The notes: generated by a model from the sequence alone, not told the origin. 64,000 nt of DNA from Nocardioides jishulii (GCF_006007965.1 NZ_CP040748.1:1984001-2048000); one strand, 5' to 3'. Shown: positions 44,917 to 52,776, counted from the first letter of the stretch. A program made the numbers and translations.

Positions 44917-45949
44917 CTCCGAGTCCCCGGCGGGCGCCGCTCACCTACAGGACATGAACCTCTCCGTCCGCTCCCCCGAAGAACTCGTGGTGGCCATCCC
45001 CCACCTGCTCGGATTCAACCCGAACGAGTCGCTCGTCCTGGTCCCCCTTGGCCCGGAGCTTCCTGTGGTCCGAGTCGACCTGCCCACTTCAGCGCGCGAG
45101 CGCGAACAGGCATGGGACTCCATCGGCGACGTGTACGCCCGCTGCGCCCAACCCACCTCAAGGGTTGCGATCGTCACCTTCACCACCGATACCGACTACG
45201 GGGACAGGCTCAGCCAGGACTTCGCCCTGCGCCTGGACGGTGTCGGCGTGACCAGCCCGATCCGTCTAGGAGCCAGCGACACCGCTTGGATCGACTTCGA
45301 CAGCCAGATCTCCGGCCCGCTGAGCACCGCCACTCGCGACCGGATCGCAGCTAGCACCGTCCTGAACGGCATGGCCCAACCCGCAGCCAGCCGCACATCC
45401 TTGGCTGATTCACTCGTCGGTGACCGCCAACCCATCGCCGACCACCTCGCCGACGCCCACGCACAGGCCGCAACCAGCAGCATCCGCGCCGAGGCAACGT
45501 TTGCGCGCCGCCATCTCCGGGCCTTCCACGCGGACGGCAGACGCCTCACCGACCCCGCTGCCGCTCGGTTCCTCGTCGCGCTCGAGTCCACGTCTGTCCG
45601 CGACCGGCTGTGGGACGACATCAGCGCGCACACCGCCGCGTCACACATCGCGCTGTGGAGCGACCTCACCCGCAGGGCCCCCGACTCGCTCCGCGCAGCC
45701 CCGGCGTCGCTCCTCGCCTTCGCCAGCTGGCTCAAAGGCAACGGCGCACTCGCCTGGTGTGCCCTCGAACAGGTGCCCCGAGACAAGCCGTACGACGCCG
45801 CCCGCCTCGTCGCCGCAGTGGTCCAGAAGGGCGTCCACCCACGCCAGTGGGCGGCCCTCACCACCACTGCCCTCGACGTCAGCCAACGCATCGAGGCCCT
45901 CAGCGCCACGCCAAGGACACAACCCGGCCCGCCCGCACCAGGGATCTGA
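44858..45949 (+). CDS. DUF4192-domain protein
   Basis: 363 aa. After ~30 residues the DUF4192 pattern begins: LSVRSPEELVVAIPHLLGFN PNESLVLVPLG, then VAIVTFTTDTDYGDRLSQDF and the C-terminal LASWLKGNGALAWCALEQVP with DAARLVAAVV. DUF4192 proteins are widespread in actinobacteria and their elements; function unknown. Confidence 0.82.
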   Translation: MPPSPTDLPRPTIAARSAGDSESPAGAAHLQDMNLSVRSPEELVVAIPHLLGFNPNESLVLVPLGPELPVVRVDLPTSAREREQAWDSIGDVYARCAQPTSRVAIVTFTTDTDYGDRLSQDFALRLDGVGVTSPIRLGASDTAWIDFDSQISGPLSTATRDRIAASTVLNGMAQPAASRTSLADSLVGDRQPIADHLADAHAQAATSSIRAEATFARRHLRAFHADGRRLTDPAAARFLVALESTSVRDRLWDDISAHTAASHIALWSDLTRRAPDSLRAAPASLLAFASWLKGNGALAWCALEQVPRDKPYDAARLVAAVVQKGVHPRQWAALTTTALDVSQRIEALSATPRTQPGPPAPGI

Positions 45950-45957
45950 GCACCGTC

Positions 45958-46110
45958 GTGAACACCGCCCACCAGCGTCACACACCGCACAGCCGCATTG
46001 AGCGGCTCCTCGCGCACCTCGTCGGCCGCACAGACTCCTCGGAGCCGTCACCTACGCGGTTCGACCTCATCCACGTCGTCCACGTCGTGCCGATCCCCCA
46101 CGAGCGCTGA
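45958..46110 (+). CDS. possible 50-aa ORF before the excisionase
   Basis: GTG start 9 nt after the DUF4192 stop; reads NTAHQRHTPHSRIERLLAHL and ends FDLIHVVHVVPIPHER. It has a plausible helix and strand but no ribosome site and no recognised family. May be chance. Confidence 0.25.
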   Translation: MNTAHQRHTPHSRIERLLAHLVGRTDSSEPSPTRFDLIHVVHVVPIPHER

Positions 46111-46183
46111 TCCGGATCACCCACCAGGCAGTGGGCGGGCGCGCCCACCTTCTCTATGGACGCACGTACCCAAGGAGCCCCAG

Positions 46184-46423
46184 ATGACGACTCAAACACC
46201 CCGACCACGCATCTCCGCCCAGCAGGCTCACCGGAACCGACCACTGCCGATCTATGTCAGTGTCGACGAGGCCGCAGCGGTCATGTCGGTCTCGGCCAAG
46301 ACGATCAGGCGACGGATCAGCGACGGCACCATCCCCGCCTATCAGTGTGGGAGACGCAACATCCGGATCCGGCTCGAAGACCTCGAAGCGGCGTTCGAGC
46401 GCATGCCCGCGGCCCACTGGTGA
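46184..46423 (+). CDS. xis: excisionase-type HTH protein
   Basis: 79 aa, AAGGAG 7 nt before the ATG. The core YVSVDEAAAVMSVSAKTIRR with GTIPAYQCGRRNIRIRLEDL is the MerR-like winged HTH of excisionases (HTH_17). It lies 94 bp from the tRNA-Val gene, where Xis of a tRNA-integrated element is expected. The integrase that normally adjoins it is absent here. Confidence 0.83.
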   Translation: MTTQTPRPRISAQQAHRNRPLPIYVSVDEAAAVMSVSAKTIRRRISDGTIPAYQCGRRNIRIRLEDLEAAFERMPAAHW

Positions 46424-46432
46424 CTGATTCCT

Positions 46433-46453
46433 AAGACCACGTAGAGACCACGA
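46433..46453. repeat. direct repeat AGACCACG-NNN-AGACCACG, candidate Xis/Int arm site
   Basis: Two copies of AGACCACG separated by TAG, just after the excisionase stop and before the terminator of tRNA-Val. Closely spaced repeats at this place commonly bind excisionase or integrase arms; here inferred from position. Confidence 0.4.
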
Positions 46454-46465
46454 GGCCCGAAATGA

Positions 46466-46507
46466 AAACCGCCTCTGACCCACGTTTCCGCAGGTCAGAG
46501 GCGGTTT
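46466..46507 (-). terminator. rho-independent terminator of tRNA-Val(CAC)
   Basis: 15-bp perfect arms at 46466-46480 and 46493-46507 (AAACCGCCTCTGACC / GGTCAGAGGCGGTTT). On the minus strand the stem is followed by TTTTCATTT, so it ends transcription of the tRNA; it also shields the tRNA from the ICE operons. Confidence 0.8.
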
Positions 46508-46516
46508 AGCATGCGG

Positions 46517-46588
46517 TGGGCGATACTGGGTTCGAACCAGTGACCTCTTCGGTGTGAACGAAGCGCGCTACCACTGCGCCAATCGCCC
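46517..46588 (-). tRNA. tRNA-Val(CAC), likely ICE attachment site
   Basis: 72-nt cloverleaf: acceptor GGGCGAT/ATCGCCC, D-arm GCGC/GCGC, anticodon stem CTTCG/CGAAG with loop TTCACAC (anticodon CAC), T-arm ACTGG-TTCGAAC-CCAGT, discriminator A; CCA is not encoded. Its 3' end points to the ICE, the usual arrangement for tyrosine-recombinase integration into a tRNA 3' end. Confidence 0.93.
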
Positions 46589-46641
46589 GTGTGGTACGTC
46601 GCGAAACATTAGCGCATGTCCCGACGGCACACACATCGGGG

Positions 46642-47142
46642 TCACCGCGACATGCCCGGCAGCTCCGGCACCACGCCGGAGAAGCCCTGCAGCCAGTCCC
46701 AGCCCGACACGGCGAGGTCCGGCCAACCGAACGCAGTGATCAGCGCCGAGAGCACCAGGGCCACCGCGACCACGGACAGCACGCCCACGGCGATGCGCCG
46801 GCGGCGTACGGCCGGGTCCATCTCGCGTGCCTTGTCCGCTGCTCGCTTGGCGGCGTCCCGTGCGGCGTCGAGCCAGCGGTCGGCCCAACGCCACTCGGTG
46901 GAGAGGATGGCCAACCCCAGGATCAGCCCGAGGATGCCGGGACCGGGCGCCACCATCATCACGACGCCAGCCAGGATCACGAGCACGCCGACCAGGGTGA
47001 CGACCACCTTGGTGATGGCACCGGTCACCGGGTGCAGGTGGAGTCGCGCGTGGAACCGGGCGAGGAACCGTGGGCCGAAGTACTCCTTCTCGGCCTGCTC
47101 CAGCTCCCGCTCGGTGTCGTCGATCACTTCGCGCTCCGCCAC
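46642..47142 (-). CDS. PGPGW-type membrane protein (TIGR02611-like)
   Basis: 166 aa. Two membrane helices near 45-80 with VMMVAPGPGILGLILGLAIL, a charged ADRWLDAARDAAKRAADKAR helix and a third membrane helix (~115-137). The PGPG motif marks the PGPGW/TIGR02611 family of unknown function. The GTG start is 6 nt after TAGGCT on the minus strand, so a leaderless mRNA is likely. First core gene beyond the ICE. Confidence 0.82.
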   Translation of the reverse strand: MAEREVIDDTERELEQAEKEYFGPRFLARFHARLHLHPVTGAITKVVVTLVGVLVILAGVVMMVAPGPGILGLILGLAILSTEWRWADRWLDAARDAAKRAADKAREMDPAVRRRRIAVGVLSVVAVALVLSALITAFGWPDLAVSGWDWLQGFSGVVPELPGMSR

Positions 47143-47261
47143 AGGTCGAGCCTAACCAGAACGGCCAACATAATTTTCCCCAAATTGGTGGATGAGAAAC
47201 GCGTCATGGCCCGCGGACACCCGCGTCTCACCCACAACTGAGACCAACTTGGAGGGTCACC

Positions 47262-47699
47262 ATGGGCAGCCGTCACGACCGTCGCGTCGCCGAAAACGTC
47301 GTCACGCACGACATCACGATCCAGTGCATCGACACGTCTGGGCGCACGCACGACCTCGACACCGTCTTCTCGTACTCGAAGGTGGACCCGTTCGCGGTCA
47401 CGGTCACCTTCCTGACCCCCGAGGGCGACCTGCCGTGGACGTTCAGCCGCGACCTGCTGCTGCGCGGCCTCACCACCCCGATCGGTGACGGCGACGTCCA
47501 CGTCTGTCCGAGCATCAACGACCACGGCCGCGCCGTCGTGATCATCGAGCTCAGCTCCCCCGACGGCCACCTGGTCACTGAAGCGCGCACCGACGCCGTG
47601 TTCACCTTCGTCCAGCGCTCGCTCGCCCTCGTCCCCGAGGGCGAGGAGTCGCAGCACCTCAGCATGGACGCGATGATCGAGCAGCTCCTCGCCGTCTGA
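47262..47699 (+). CDS. SsgA-family (SsgB-like) cell-division/sporulation regulator
   Basis: 145 aa, with GGAGGG before the ATG. Typical SsgA-family reading: FSYSKVDPFAVTVTFLTPEG, WTFSRDLLLRGLTTPIGDGD, DVHVCPSINDHGRAVVIIEL. SsgB recruits FtsZ to division sites in Streptomyces; non-sporulating relatives keep one member. The family is restricted to actinobacteria, which supports the taxonomic call. Confidence 0.88.
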   Translation: MGSRHDRRVAENVVTHDITIQCIDTSGRTHDLDTVFSYSKVDPFAVTVTFLTPEGDLPWTFSRDLLLRGLTTPIGDGDVHVCPSINDHGRAVVIIELSSPDGHLVTEARTDAVFTFVQRSLALVPEGEESQHLSMDAMIEQLLAV

Positions 47700-47720
47700 C
47701 CCTTCGCCCTCTCCCTCGAC

Positions 47721-48440
47721 CTACGGGTCGGGATGCGCGTCCCGACGCGCAGCGAAGGTCCGGATCACGTCAGCAGTGACCGGGCCCGGTGCGGCGTACG
47801 CCCATGCGTCGCACCACGCCACCCCCTCGACCTCGCGCGTGCTCGAGGTCAGGAAGACCTCCTCCGCCTCCCCCAGCACGTCGAGCGGCTCCTCGACCTC
47901 CCGCGCGCCGGTCCACTCCAGGACGAGCCCACGCGTGATGCCCGGCAGGCAGCCCGTGGCGAGCGACGGCGTACGCAGCTCTCCCCCGACCACGTAGAAG
48001 ACGTTGGTCGCGCTGCCCTCCGACAGCATCCCGGCGGTGTCCGCGAGGAGCACCTCGTCGGCGCCTGCTGTCACCGCTTCCCGCAGCGCGACCAGGTTGT
48101 CGACGTAGTCGGTGGACTTGTGCCCAGCGGTGCCCGCGGCGCGATTGCGGCGCCACGACGACGTACGCACGCGCATCGCCCCGCCGCCGGGCGGCAGAGG
48201 GCTGTGGGCGACCTGCAGTCCCGCGCCGCTCCACAGCAGACGCAGCCGCGCAGCTCCGGCCACCTCTCCCCCGTCTACCGCCAGCTCGCGCAGCACCTGG
48301 TCGCGCACCTCGTCCACCGTGACCGTCGGCAGGCCCAGGGCGGCGGACGAGGCGGCCATCCGCTCCAGATGTCGGGTCAGGGCGAACGGCACCCCGTCCA
48401 CCATCCGCAAGGTCTCGAAGACCCCGTCGCCCGCACGCAT
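47721..48440 (-). CDS. PLP class-IV aminotransferase, aminodeoxychorismate lyase-like
   Basis: 239 aa from the ATG at 48440; TAGAGT lies 7 nt upstream on the minus strand, supporting a leaderless start there. Reads GDGVFETLRMVDGVPFALTR, TAGHKSTDYVDNLVALREAV with the likely PLP lysine, DEVLLADTAGMLSEGSATNV FYVVGG and CLPGITRGLVL. The N-terminal ~20 residues usual before GDGVFET are missing, as if starting late. Candidate PabC (folate pathway) or branched-chain-type aminotransferase. Confidence 0.82.
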   Translation of the reverse strand: MRAGDGVFETLRMVDGVPFALTRHLERMAASSAALGLPTVTVDEVRDQVLRELAVDGGEVAGAARLRLLWSGAGLQVAHSPLPPGGGAMRVRTSSWRRNRAAGTAGHKSTDYVDNLVALREAVTAGADEVLLADTAGMLSEGSATNVFYVVGGELRTPSLATGCLPGITRGLVLEWTGAREVEEPLDVLGEAEEVFLTSSTREVEGVAWCDAWAYAAPGPVTADVIRTFAARRDAHPDP

Positions 48441-48536
48441 GGCGGTCACTCTAGGGGCGGCCTGACGCGCGCAGCTCCGGGCGAGCCTCCCGCGTGGCCG
48501 GTCGGTGGCCACGACACCCGCGGCAGGACCCCCGGT

Positions 48537-48565
48537 TTTGCATCGTCCTAGGCATCGGCTAATGT
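48537..48565 (+). promoter_or_regulatory. promoter of tRNA cluster 1
   Basis: TTTGCA (48537-48542), 17-nt spacer, TAATGT (48560-48565), about 47 nt before tRNA-Gly. Confidence 0.6.
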
Positions 48566-48611
48566 TCCTTTCGCAGCAACCGACCGGAGAAATCTGGCCG
48601 GAAGTCGCAGT

Positions 48612-48684
48612 GCGGACATAGCTCAGTTGGTAGAGCGCAACCTTGCCAAGGTTGAGGTCGCGAGTTCGAGTCTCGTTGTCCGCT
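48612..48684 (+). tRNA. tRNA-Gly(GCC), cluster 1
   Basis: 73 nt, acceptor GCGGACA/TGTCCGC, anticodon loop TTGCCAA (GCC), T-loop TTCGAGT, discriminator T; CCA not encoded. Identical to the copy at 49137. Confidence 0.95.
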
Positions 48685-48728
48685 CGGTTTGGTCTTTCCA
48701 CCGGGTCCTTCCATGGGAGGACCACCAC

Positions 48729-48799
48729 GGTGGGTTGGCCGAGAGGCGAGGCAACGGACTGCAAATCCGTGTACACGGGTTCAAATCCCGTACCCACCT
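48729..48799 (+). tRNA. tRNA-Cys(GCA), cluster 1
   Basis: 71 nt, acceptor GGTGGGT/ACCCACC, anticodon loop CTGCAAA (GCA), T-loop TTCAAAT, discriminator T. Identical to the copy at 49253. Confidence 0.95.
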
Positions 48800-48828
48800 C
48801 TGAACCACAACTGAAGAAGCACCACCTC

Positions 48829-48900
48829 GGGCGATTGGCGCAGCGGTAGCGCGCTTCCTTGACACGGAAGAGGTCACTGGTTCAAACCCAGTATCGCCCA
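48829..48900 (+). tRNA. tRNA-Val(GAC), cluster 1
   Basis: 72 nt, acceptor GGGCGAT/ATCGCCC, anticodon loop TTGACAC (GAC), T-loop TTCAAAC. Closely related to tRNA-Val(CAC) at 46517; differs mainly in the anticodon arm and T-loop. Confidence 0.95.
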
Positions 48901-48910
48901 CCACCACCAC

Positions 48911-48941
48911 GAAGGCCCCGGTCGCTCTGACCGGGGCCTTC
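48911..48941 (+). terminator. hairpin after tRNA cluster 1
   Basis: 13-bp perfect stem GAAGGCCCCGGTC / GACCGGGGCCTTC with a 5-nt loop, 10 nt after tRNA-Val. No T-run follows, as common in high-GC bacteria. Confidence 0.65.
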
Positions 48942-49088
48942 GGCGTTCCCTACCCACCTGCTCCTCGCGAGCCTCGGCGACCATGCCAGGACGACCCGCC
49001 CAACGCCCGCCCAGTGCAGACACAGCCCAGCCACCCACGTGGGAGACACAGCCCAGACCCCCCGTGCAGACCCACCGGCCCCATCCGT

Positions 49089-49094
49089 TACTGT
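49089..49094 (+). promoter_or_regulatory. -10 box of tRNA cluster 2
   Basis: TACTGT 42 nt before the second tRNA-Gly, mirroring the place of TAATGT in cluster 1; no clear -35 found. Confidence 0.45.
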
Positions 49095-49136
49095 TCTTCT
49101 CGCACCACCGACCGGGAGTCCCGGTCGAAGGCGCAT

Positions 49137-49209
49137 GCGGACATAGCTCAGTTGGTAGAGCGCAACCTTGCCAAGGTTGAGGTCGCGAGTTCGAGTCTCG
49201 TTGTCCGCT
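49137..49209 (+). tRNA. tRNA-Gly(GCC), cluster 2
   Basis: Second copy, identical over all 73 nt to the gene at 48612. Confidence 0.95.
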
Positions 49210-49252
49210 CCAAGGGCCTCACGGTCCAGCTCCACCGCCGTGGGCCTCGCAG

Positions 49253-49323
49253 GGTGGGTTGGCCGAGAGGCGAGGCAACGGACTGCAAATCCGTGTACAC
49301 GGGTTCAAATCCCGTACCCACCT
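49253..49323 (+). tRNA. tRNA-Cys(GCA), cluster 2
   Basis: Second copy, identical over all 71 nt to the gene at 48729. Confidence 0.95.
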
Positions 49324-49353
49324 CGAACGACAACTCCACACTGCACCACCCCG

Positions 49354-49425
49354 GGGCGATTGGCGCAGCGGTAGCGCGCTTCCTTGACACGGAAGAGGTC
49401 ACTGGTTCAAACCCAGTATCGCCCA
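49354..49425 (+). tRNA. tRNA-Val(GAC), cluster 2
   Basis: Second copy, identical over all 72 nt to the gene at 48829. Confidence 0.95.
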
Positions 49426-49478
49426 CCGAGTCACACGACTCCCCTGCTCAGAAGAGCCACCCGCGCGCCTCTCACGAC

Positions 49479-49510
49479 GAACCCGCCGGCCACAAGGCCG
49501 ACGGGTTCTT
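49479..49510 (+). terminator. terminator after tRNA cluster 2
   Basis: GAACCCGCCGGCC-ACAA-GGCCGACGGGTTC with one mismatch, followed by TTCT and the T-rich tandem repeat. Confidence 0.65.
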
Positions 49511-49511
49511 C

Positions 49512-49592
49512 TGTGTCACTTCTTCCGTGTCACTTCTTCCGTGTCACTTCTTCTGTGTCACCTTTTTCTGTGTCACCTTTTTCTGTGTCACA
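49512..49592. repeat. short tandem repeat GTGTCACTTCTTCC / GTGTCACCTTTTTCT
   Basis: Five consecutive units of 14-15 bp starting with GTGTCAC: the first three end CTTCTTC(C/T), the last two CCTTTTTCT, then a partial GTGTCACACGG. It lies between the tRNA terminator and the 3' end of the DoxX gene. The pyrimidine-rich units could add termination or be a variable-number repeat. Confidence 0.8.
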
Positions 49593-49606
49593 CGGTCACC
49601 GCGGAC

Positions 49607-50203
49607 TCACCGCAGGATCGGGAACCTCTTCACGAACGGGAGCTTCTCCCAGTAGCTGCCCACCCCCAGGTAGCGGCCGGCGCCCATCAGGGCCAGGAGG
49701 CCGAGCACCAGCGCGTAGACGAGGTGGTCGTCCATGAACGGGTTGTTGTCCAGCGGGAGGACGGCCGCCCACATCAGGACCAGCATCACCGCGCCACTGG
49801 CGGCGGCGAGGTTCATGAAGACCCCGAGCATCAGCGCCACGCCGATGCCCAGCAGGCCGATCATGAAGAGCCAGTCGGCCCAGGCCTGCCCGGCCATGTT
49901 GTTGAAGAGCTCGGCAAACGGGCCCTGGACTCCGCTCAGGAAGCCGGCGGTCGGGCTGCCGCCCTCGATCCACGCGCGGTCGGCCGGCGTCGCATACCCG
50001 AGGCCGAAGGTCTTGTCCAGGAACGCCCAGAGGAAGACCCAACCGATGGCGATGCGGGTCAGTCCCGCAGCGATGGCCACGCCGGCGGGGTGCCGGCTGG
50101 TCGTGGGCTCCTCAGCGGGGTCACCGGACCGTGAGGTGGGCGACGATGTCACTGAAGGCGTGGTGTGGGGTTGTGCCTCTCGGGTGCTGCGGATGGCGTT
50201 CAT
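49607..50203 (-). CDS. DoxX-family membrane protein
   Basis: 198 aa from the ATG at 50203 with GGAGG 6 nt upstream. After a polar N-terminus: LTRIAIGWVFLWAFLDKTFG, then GFLSGVQGPFAELFNNMAGQ, and helices WLFMIGLLGIGVALMLGVFM and GAVMLVLMWAAVLPLDNNPF followed by DDHLVYALVLGLLALMGAGR. This matches DoxX/TQO small-subunit-like membrane proteins of actinobacteria. About four membrane helices; physiological role unclear. Confidence 0.82.
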   Translation of the reverse strand: MNAIRSTREAQPHTTPSVTSSPTSRSGDPAEEPTTSRHPAGVAIAAGLTRIAIGWVFLWAFLDKTFGLGYATPADRAWIEGGSPTAGFLSGVQGPFAELFNNMAGQAWADWLFMIGLLGIGVALMLGVFMNLAAASGAVMLVLMWAAVLPLDNNPFMDDHLVYALVLGLLALMGAGRYLGVGSYWEKLPFVKRFPILR

Positions 50204-50412
50204 GACGGCCTCCGGGTTGGAGTGCACCCGCTTCTGGAGGACCCTGTGTCCTCCTCGGGAGCATCTCTTCTTCCCTTTCAGCGTCCTCCCCCGGCGGGTC
50301 CGCGGGAAGCGTCCAGGGGTGTCTACTGGCTCACGCAGGCGAGCCTTTCCTCAGCCCTGGGCAAGGCGTGAGGACGCGTGGACCGGTCGAGGCCCGCAGC
50401 GCGCAGGCGACC

Positions 50413-50418
50413 TAGACT
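50413..50418 (+). promoter_or_regulatory. -10 box of leaderless cobT
   Basis: TAGACT followed by 6 nt and the GTG start of cobT; no Shine-Dalgarno is present, so translation probably starts at the mRNA 5' end. I looked for a B12 box upstream and saw none. Confidence 0.6.
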
Positions 50419-50424
50419 GACGCG

Positions 50425-51450
50425 GTGACTGTTGCTGCTCCTGCCCCCCTGGTCCGCGCCGAGGCCGAGGAGCGACTCCTCGGACTGGCCACGCCGCCCG
50501 GCGCACTGGGTCGGCTCGGCGAGGTGGCCTGCTGGTTCGCCGCCACGCAGGGCCAGGTGCCGCCCCCGGAGCTCACCCGGGTCCGCCTGGTCATCTTCGC
50601 GGGAGACCACGGTGTGGCTGCCCACGGCGTCTCCGCGTTCCCCTCCGAGATCACCGGCGCCATGGTGCACACCTTCCTGGCCGGCAAGGCAGGCGTCAGC
50701 GCCCTCGCCGCCGCGCACCAGGTCGAGGTACGCGTCCTCGACCTCGGCGTCGCCACCGACCTCGGCGACGTCCCTGCCGAGGTCGTGGCCCACAAGGTGC
50801 GTCGCTCCAGCGGCGCGATCCACCTCGAGGACGCCCTCACCGCCGACGAGCTCGCGCAGGCGTACGCCGTGGGCCGCGCCGTCGCCGGCGAGGAGATCGC
50901 GGCCGGCGCCCAGCTGCTGATCTCCGGTGACATGGGCATCGGCAACACCACCCCTGCCTCCGCCATGGTGGCGGCCGCCCTCGGCCTGCCGGCCGTCGAG
51001 GTCACGGGTCGGGGCACCGGCATCGACGACGCCGCCTGGCAGCACAAGGTCGCGGTCGTGCAGCAGGCGCTGGACCGCGTCGGGTCACGCGCCGACGACC
51101 CGATGGAGACTCTCAAGGCACTCTCGAGCGCCGACCTGGCCGCCACCACCGGCTACCTCGTCGCGGCGGCAGAGGCTGGCGTCCCGGTGCTGCTCGACGG
51201 CCTCATGTCGGTCGCCTGCGCCTTGACCGCCGAGCGCATCGCCCCCGGCGCGGCCGCGTGGTTCGCCGCCGGGCACCGTTCCACCGAGCCGGGCCAGTCG
51301 CTGGCCCTGTCGAAGCTCGGCCTGGAGCCGCTGCTCGACCTCGGACTGCGCCTCGGCGAGGGCAGCGGCGCCGTCGCCGCCGTCCCGGTGCTGCGCAGCG
51401 CCATCGCCGTCCTGCGTGACGTCGCCCTCCTCTCGGAGATCATGGGGTGA
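50425..51450 (+). CDS. cobT: nicotinate-nucleotide-dimethylbenzimidazole phosphoribosyltransferase
   Basis: 341 aa. Hallmarks: LLGLATPPGALGRLGEVACW, FAGDHGVAAHGVSAFPSEIT, GDMGIGNTTPASAMVAAALG, catalytic Glu expected in the LGLRLGEGSGAVAAVPVLRS segment. It makes alpha-ribazole phosphate for the lower ligand of cobalamin. Overlaps cobS by 4 nt; forms the nucleotide-loop assembly group with cobS and the opposite cobU. Confidence 0.93.
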   Translation: MTVAAPAPLVRAEAEERLLGLATPPGALGRLGEVACWFAATQGQVPPPELTRVRLVIFAGDHGVAAHGVSAFPSEITGAMVHTFLAGKAGVSALAAAHQVEVRVLDLGVATDLGDVPAEVVAHKVRRSSGAIHLEDALTADELAQAYAVGRAVAGEEIAAGAQLLISGDMGIGNTTPASAMVAAALGLPAVEVTGRGTGIDDAAWQHKVAVVQQALDRVGSRADDPMETLKALSSADLAATTGYLVAAAEAGVPVLLDGLMSVACALTAERIAPGAAAWFAAGHRSTEPGQSLALSKLGLEPLLDLGLRLGEGSGAVAAVPVLRSAIAVLRDVALLSEIMG

Positions 51451-52214
51451 TCCGCGACGGCTGGCGGCTGGCCCTCGGCACGCTCACCGCCCTGCCGACG
51501 CCACCGCCTTCGGCGGTGACCCGGGACACCGCACGGGCGGCCGTGCTGCTCGCACCCCTGGCCGTACTCCCGCTCGGCGCGGGCGTGGTGGCGCTGGGGT
51601 GGCTCGGTGAGCGCCTCGGTCTTGCTCCCCTGACGCTGGGCTTCCTGGCGCTGGGCTGGCTGGCCCTCACCACGCGCATCCTGCACTGGGACGGCCTGTC
51701 CGACACCGCCGACGGGCTGACGGCCTCCTACGACCGCGAGCGTGCGCTCCAGGTCATGAAGTCGGGCACCTCCGGCCCGGCCGGGGTGGTGGCGACCGTC
51801 GTCGTCGCCGGCCTCCAGGTCGCCGGCTTCAGCGGCCTTCTCGCCTCCGAGCGAGGAGCGGTCGTGGCCGGACTGGCCGTCTGCCTCTCCCGCCTCGCGC
51901 TGTCGTTGGCTTGCGTACGCGGCGTGCCGCCGGCTCGCCGCGACGGTCTGGGAAACCCAATGACCGGCGTCGTCCGGGTCTGGCACGTGGTGGCGCTCTG
52001 GCTCCTGTGCGGCGGCCTCGCCGCCGTCGTGACCTGGTGGGTGGGGCTGCCCGCCACCGCGGTCGTGGCAGGGCTGGCGGCAGCCCTGGTCGTCGTCACC
52101 GCCCTGCTGGTGCACTGCGTACGCCGTCTCGGCGGCGTCACCGGCGACGTCTTCGGGGCCGGCATCGAGCTGGCGCTGGCCGCCATCCTGCTCGGGATCA
52201 CCGCAGCCCTCTGA
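51447..52214 (+). CDS. cobS: adenosylcobinamide-GDP ribazoletransferase (cobalamin synthase)
   Basis: 255 aa, GTG start overlapping the cobT stop. Typical start RLALGTLTALPTP, the metal-binding HWDGLSDTADGLTASYDRER with VMKSGTSGPAGVVA, and about six membrane helices ending GVTGDVFGAGIELALAAILL. It joins alpha-ribazole with adenosyl-GDP-cobinamide in the membrane. Confidence 0.92.
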   Translation: MIRDGWRLALGTLTALPTPPPSAVTRDTARAAVLLAPLAVLPLGAGVVALGWLGERLGLAPLTLGFLALGWLALTTRILHWDGLSDTADGLTASYDRERALQVMKSGTSGPAGVVATVVVAGLQVAGFSGLLASERGAVVAGLAVCLSRLALSLACVRGVPPARRDGLGNPMTGVVRVWHVVALWLLCGGLAAVVTWWVGLPATAVVAGLAAALVVVTALLVHCVRRLGGVTGDVFGAGIELALAAILLGITAAL

Positions 52215-52231
52215 GGTCTGGCGCTCAGAGC
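52209..52231. terminator. hairpin between convergent cobS and cobU
   Basis: CTCTGAG ... CTCAGAG arms around an 8-9 nt loop span the cobS stop and the cobU 3' end; could end transcription in both directions. Weak stem. Confidence 0.35.
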
Positions 52232-52764
52232 ACCAGGACGCGACCGGCGACCACCAGGTGCACCTCGTCGCAGACACCGCCCACCCGCTGGTTCACGATG
52301 CCCAGCAGGTCGCGGAAGAGCCGCCCCGAGCGGTGCACGGGCACGACACCCAGCCCCACCTCGTTGGTCACCAGCACCACCGGGCCCGGGTGGACGCGCA
52401 ACGCCTCCACCACGCCGACGAGCGCCTGCTCGACGAGGTCGTGCACGTCGTCGGACGACGCCTCCCACGCCTCGGCGGCGTCGATCGTGCTGGTGAGCCA
52501 CGTGCCGAGGCAGTCGACGAGCACGGCTCCCGGCGCCTCGGTCAGCGCTCCGACCAGGTCGAAGCCCTCGACCGTGTGCCAGTGCTCGGGGCGTCGGTCA
52601 CGGTGGGCCTGGATGCGGGCAGCCCAGTCCGGGTCCTGCTCCACGTCGGGGGACGGGCCCGGCGCCACGTACGTGACGGCATCGGCCCCTGCCAGGAGAG
52701 CCTCGGCGTGGCGCGACTTGCCGGAGCGCACTCCCCCGGTGACCAGCACTGCTCGAGCGGCCAT
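52225..52764 (-). CDS. cobU: adenosylcobinamide kinase/guanylyltransferase
   Basis: 179 aa. P-loop VTGGVRSGKSRHAEALL, then HRDRRPEHWHTVEGF with the guanylylated His region, VLVDCLGTWLTS, and VTNEVGLGVVPVHRSGRLFR DLLG. It phosphorylates and guanylates cobinamide, the step before CobS. Encoded opposite to cobTS. Confidence 0.92.
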   Translation of the reverse strand: MAARAVLVTGGVRSGKSRHAEALLAGADAVTYVAPGPSPDVEQDPDWAARIQAHRDRRPEHWHTVEGFDLVGALTEAPGAVLVDCLGTWLTSTIDAAEAWEASSDDVHDLVEQALVGVVEALRVHPGPVVLVTNEVGLGVVPVHRSGRLFRDLLGIVNQRVGGVCDEVHLVVAGRVLVL

Positions 52765-52776
52765 CAGACGAGCACC

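Noticed and set aside
48441..48797. N-terminal extension of the PabC-like frame to 48797
   Set aside because: It would run antisense through the tRNA-Gly and tRNA-Cys genes; the ATG at 48440 has its own -10 box.
49512..49592. CRISPR-like array
   Set aside because: Units are contiguous 14-15 bp with no spacers and no cas genes nearby.
50204..50424. cobalamin riboswitch before cobT
   Set aside because: No B12-box sequence seen, and the start looks leaderless.
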